Assembly (NCBI GenBank): GCA_958496175.1 | Contig: OY292275.1 | Span: forward strand, 32,379,701-32,443,700 | DNA length: 64,000 nucleotides | Origin: Sisyra terminalis | Lineage: Eukaryota; Arthropoda; Insecta; Neuroptera; Sisyridae | Direction: 5' to 3' | Shown: positions 60,080-64,000 of the stretch, one piece after another | How positions within the stretch are numbered: position 1 is the first letter of the stretch | Layout: each line of letters begins with the position of its first letter | Position numbers and translations under genes: made by a program | Notes under the pieces: model-generated | Database searches by the model: none | The model's input: only the letters and a program-made list of their open reading frames with translations | What the model was told of the DNA's origin: nothing

Positions 60080-61620
60080 CGCATCACTAATCATTCATGA
60101 AGGCTCATCGATTTTGGATAGTTAGCAATACTATTTAAGTCATTTTTCATGTGTCCGAGAATCTGTCCAAAAAAAATGTGAAAATTATTTCAAGATTGCA
60201 TTTTCAATCGTCATTTCCTCATATTGAAAAAAATAGAGGTATTTACAGGGCTTATCCTAGCAGGGATGCAGGGTAAGGTGTGCATCGCACGCGAGCGACC
60301 AATGTAAGGGGCCATAGGCCCTTTATAGTTCACTCAAACTAATTTTTTCGAATAAAGATTCTGACCTTTAAATAGTTCTTTGATTAAGCCGACGATAAAA
60401 GGAACTGAAAAACAAAAAATTGAATATTGGAATTTAAATAGTATTCAAGACGCTTCCGAGACAACGACACGTCTTTTTAAAGGTATACATATTGAGCGCT
60501 ATGAAATGTTTCAATAATTAAATGTAACAATGGGGGTTAAAGAAAATGTAACGTATTTGAACCTTGAAGAAAACGTAGAGAGGACGTTCCTACCAACAGC
60601 CAATTACAGCTGGATGGTTGAAAATCAATGGAAGAATCGTGAAGAAAAACGAGAATGGGTGTCGCCACGAACAGCCAATCACAGCTGGATGGTCGAAAAT
60701 CAGTAGAAGGATCAAGCAAAAAACATAGAGAGGGCATTCCCACCAACAGCCAATCGTAGCTGCATTATCGTTGATTAAAATTGAAAATTCGTTTAAAAAT
60801 TGACATGTTTTGCATTTCCCGAAAAAATCTCTAGAGGGGCGACATATTAGATCTTTACACATGGGTGGTCCACACCTTAGGATCGGTCCTGATATTTACT
60901 TTATCTTAATAATAATTGCACAGTTAAATAGGTCATCAGGGACAGTAAACTTGCACAAAAAATCAAACATAACAAAAGTTTATGTATCTACCAAGATTTT
61001 TTAGTTATAGTTCAATTCGTCATTTCCTCACCGTCATTCCCTCACTTCAAATTGAAACGAGGGAATGACAGTATATGGGGTAATAACTTTTAAACTAGTA
61101 AGTAGAACTTGATTTTTTTACTTTTTTGCTTATTCAATTCTTAAATTCATCGTTTTTTCTTGCTTAAAGATGAGAACATCATTTATATTGACTTTAGTGA
61201 AAATTATTGTTGCAAGTACAAAACAGAGATACCTATAAGTAGTTCATTTTGATGGGACAAAACAACAAATAATACTTTACAGAGAAGTATTTCATTAACG
61301 TAACAATGCTATTGTTAGGATCCAAACTTTTTGCTCTCTATTAAATCATAACATACACGATTCAATAACGGTATAGCCAGTATAGCTTATAAAAACCATT
61401 ACCTTACTTTCAAAATTATAAATCATATTCATAATTCATCTAAAGTAAGTTTTTTCTGGGGACCACTATATGGGTAAAATCTAGTTCCACAAATACTACA
61501 AAATTGACAAAATAATCAATTTTTCAAAAATATTCTTTTATATTTTTTTCCTACCTAATTTCAGAACTTGGTGAGAATCGCCGAAACATATTTTTTTCAA
61601 TATCTGTATTAAAACAGCAA
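60080..61620 (+). repeat. Dispersed repeat, copy 2, interrupted
   Basis: Blocks at 60110-60240, 60890-60990 and 61160-61600 match, in order, the minus strand of 31300-31990. Between them are insertions of about 650 bp (60240-60890, with a 75-bp minisatellite) and about 130 bp (61010-61140). The equivalent of the 104-aa ORF is broken here. Confidence 0.6.
60520..60790. repeat. 75-bp tandem repeat, three units
   Basis: aacagccaat recurs at 60595, 60670 and 60745, exactly 75 bp apart, with accompanying agctggatggt and gaaaatca blocks. The period is a multiple of three, so frames on the minus strand read through as repeated 25-residue blocks, but codon content gives no recognisable protein. Confidence 0.7.
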
Positions 61621-61814
61621 AACTTTCTTCATAATATGCCAGTAAAGTTGAACTAGAAAAAGACATTTTGGGGTACTTTTTTAGTCTTTTAGAATTTTCA
61701 ATAATTTTATTTTTTATTTTTGTTAATTATGATTATTTTACATTTATAATGTTATTCTACCTAGGTATTAAATTTTGAGAAAAAAATATTTTATCGAATT
61801 TTATTTTTAGAAAA

Positions 61815-63840
61815 TGCGCTATAAAGCATTAAGAAAATTAGAGGTGTTGTGGGATACCTGGCCGATACGAGCAAAACAATTATTCTCAGTTTTTCTGAGA
61901 TTGATAGGAAAACCCAATGTGAAAAGAAAAAACGTTAGTCAGTTTTTACTGAAATTGAATGGAAATGAAAAAATATTTTCTGTTATTCTCAATTTTATAC
62001 CAGGTTGGGTCTAATTGGGAAAAGCCAATAATAAAAAACGGTTGCATCGGAACGATTCAAAGGAATTATTAATAAAAAATAAAAGATTATTAACGTTAAT
62101 GTATATTTTTAGTTTACTCCTCTCATCAAAAATGTCCTTAAAAGGATTTTTTTGTGAGGGCTAGGATATTTTTTAAAAAATGAATTTAAACAAATCACAT
62201 TACATGTTTTTTTCTTAAATACATTAATTTTCCACTAACACATTTCTGATTTTCTGTAGTAAGTTATTGCCCTTCTTTGCCTTTTTGAAAATAAAAAGGG
62301 TATGAACTTTTACCCGCAATATACTGTTTGACCATATAACTATACGTTTTATATATATTGAGTACAAGAAAGTAATCTAGGCTTTAAAAAAAAAAATAAA
62401 AATACAATAGGAAGTACAACTAATGCTTGTATCATTGTTCTGTTTTATTTTTCATGTTTAAATATCTACTAAATTATAAATTTGAGAATTTCATCGTTGC
62501 AGAAAAAAATGTATATGGTTAAAGTGAAAATCTTATCTAATTGTTAACTTAAGGCTTATTAAGCATTTAGTTCTAAAAATGGGTATACGTGTTTTTCATT
62601 TAGAAATATATATTTAACGACATTGAAAATAAATTATCAGGAACATCATTTTCAGTAAGGTTTAATGATATCAACATCATATGATATATTAGTTCTAATT
62701 AATGCTTTGTGAAAAAACGTCATTTCGATCATAATGTGTGAAATAATTTTTAATATGATAGCGATCGGTAAATGTGAAAATAAGTATATAGGTAGTTATT
62801 GTAAAATCAGTTTGTCAACATTTATGATCAAAATTTTAAATAAAGTAATAAATTGAAAATTCTAAATAAGAAAATTAAATGATGATGTATTATTTTAAAA
62901 AAATATAATTATGTTGTTCAACTTTATTAAACGATCTTTTAGGAAGATTTTTATTGATTATGTATATCTAAAGATATAATACAAAACATATTCACAAAAT
63001 TTGTTAACCAATTAGTTTTTTTTTGCTGATTTTGAACAGTTTATACTGTTTAAAGAATATATAAAATTTATTTTAGACAAATTTATGAAACATAATTTAC
63101 AAAAGTATACTATAAACTTAAATTTGAGTAAACAAAATGTATTTATGACATATTACTCAGATACGTATTTCGATTGGCAAGCGATCGTCATCAGTGATTA
63201 TTAAGTAGTACTGGATTGCTCCATAATTACTATGTCAGGAGTTACGATGTCATCGAAGATTGAATTCAATTTATACGTCGAGCTTTTCTCTTTTTGCGAT
63301 AGTTGTTATGGGGGTGGGGGTGTTCCCATTTCTATTTCCTTTTAGCAAATTTTTCGTGTGAAACCTATTCAGAAATTAATTCATAAATTAGACAATAATA
63401 GATTATATATATTGTTTAAACAATGAATTCGACATTTATCGTGAAATTTAAAAAGCAAAGAAATAGAGTAAATATAAATAATAATAAGCAGGACCGTGCC
63501 TAGTAAGCGTAGAAACGAAAAGGCTAAAAAAGTTTAACCTAGTATTTTTTTTTTGCTTTTCACTTTTTTGTTGAAATTTTATTAAATTATAAAATTTTTA
63601 AAAATAAATAATTTTGGAAGGTGATAGTCGTAACTCAGAAATGAAATGAAGCACCTGTATAAATATCACAACACCGTATACACTTTTTCAGAATATTTTC
63701 ATTTTTATTTGCTTAAACAATTAGACCATATGTACCGTATTTTTTTTTTTTTTTTGATTGATATAAGAAATTATTAATATGATGAAAAACCAATTTTTAG
63801 TTATAGAAAACTTCTACTTTGGCAAAAGAAGGTTTTAATT
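61815..63840. other. No gene seen near right end
   Basis: AT-rich with poly-T runs; the 66-codon frame from 61814 lacks context. The only structured item is a piece of the TCAGATACGTATTTCGATT repeat (63157-63260). Confidence 0.45.
63157..63260. repeat. Fragment of TCAGATACGTATTTCGATT repeat
   Basis: Shares the left end tcagatacgtatttcgatt with the palindrome at 51653-51865, followed by ggcaagcgatcgtcatcagt. Confidence 0.5.
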
Positions 63841-63892
63841 TTAATGAGCAAATGGGATTCCGAAAACGATAAGTGTGCGTATGGGTTTCCTA

Positions 63893-63967
63893 TGACGTCA
63901 CAGTACGCATCAGTACGCGCAGTGAAACTGAGATATAAACAAATCATTGAGTGGTTTCCATAGAAAC
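63893..63967. promoter_or_regulatory. CRE plus RFX X-box cluster
   Basis: A perfect palindromic cAMP-response element TGACGTCA lies at 63893-63900, followed by two gtacgc copies. An X-box-like inverted repeat gtttccatagaaac lies at 63954-63967, matching the RFX form GTTNCC-AT-NGNAAC. GC content rises locally, as for a promoter. The gene it would serve lies beyond the window or is the transcript suggested at 57960-58334. Confidence 0.4.
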
Positions 63968-64000
63968 AGTAATAATTTTCACAATTATTTAAAATAGATC

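Noticed and set aside
60537..60862. Minus-strand frames with repeated FLLDPSTDFRPSSCDW-like blocks
   Set aside because: Produced by a 75-bp tandem repeat whose period is divisible by three; no start context or homology.
1..64000. CRISPR arrays, operons, prophage or bacterial content
   Set aside because: No direct-repeat/spacer pattern; introns, poly(A) signals and animal genes throughout.

Overview
This window is nuclear DNA from an insect or close arthropod relative. It is very AT-rich. Genes have short exons with GT-AG introns and AATAAA-type 3' ends, and several are interleaved or nested. The proteins are animal types (laminin gamma, Tctex-type dynein light chain, succinate dehydrogenase iron-sulfur subunit, UBE2S, SMPD4, ARL6IP1). 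The space between is filled with foldback MITEs, tRNA-like SINEs, a LINE remnant and a P-element (THAP9-type) transposase relic, as is usual for an insect. I cannot assign an order.

Layout. 1-5567: no gene found, probably upstream or first-intron sequence of laminin. 5568-21644 (+): laminin gamma chain (LanB2 type) in 14 recognised exons, missing only the signal-peptide exon. On the opposite strand inside it lies a dynein light chain (DYNLT/Tctex) with one first exon (7074-6979) and two alternative-looking last exons (6849-6622 and 5795-5568). The second lies beyond two laminin exons. Intron 9822-15626 holds a LINE relic, a TIR element and an orphan signal-peptide exon (13410-13533) whose phase fits the next laminin exon. 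21645-23903: nested palindromic MITEs. 23904-26067 (-): NOP2 rRNA m5C methyltransferase, head-to-head with 26769-29078 (+) PPIH cyclophilin. 29239-30020 (-): COQ10, head-to-head with 30651-33666 (+) SdhB. 34427-35451 (+): ARL6IP1. 38227-42276 (-): decayed P-element transposase whose intron carries a 311-bp tandem array. 43072-43911 (+): UBE2S. 44879-46060 (+): unrecognised single-exon 393-aa gene. 49463-53668 (+): SMPD4. 54104-54898 (-): unrecognised helical protein. 54914-64000: no confident gene; repeats, one possible 5'UTR exon near 58 kb and a CRE plus RFX X-box at the window end.

Functional themes: 23.9-35.5 kb is a compact housekeeping block (ribosome biogenesis, splicing, ubiquinone/complex II, ER shaping) with two divergent gene pairs. 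COQ10 and SdhB both concern ubiquinone. The NOP2 side of its shared promoter carries two CACGTG E-boxes. The items I would look at first are the DYNLT alternative last exons threaded through laminin, the in-phase signal-peptide exon in laminin, and a two-copy dispersed repeat that encodes an unknown 104-aa protein in one copy only.
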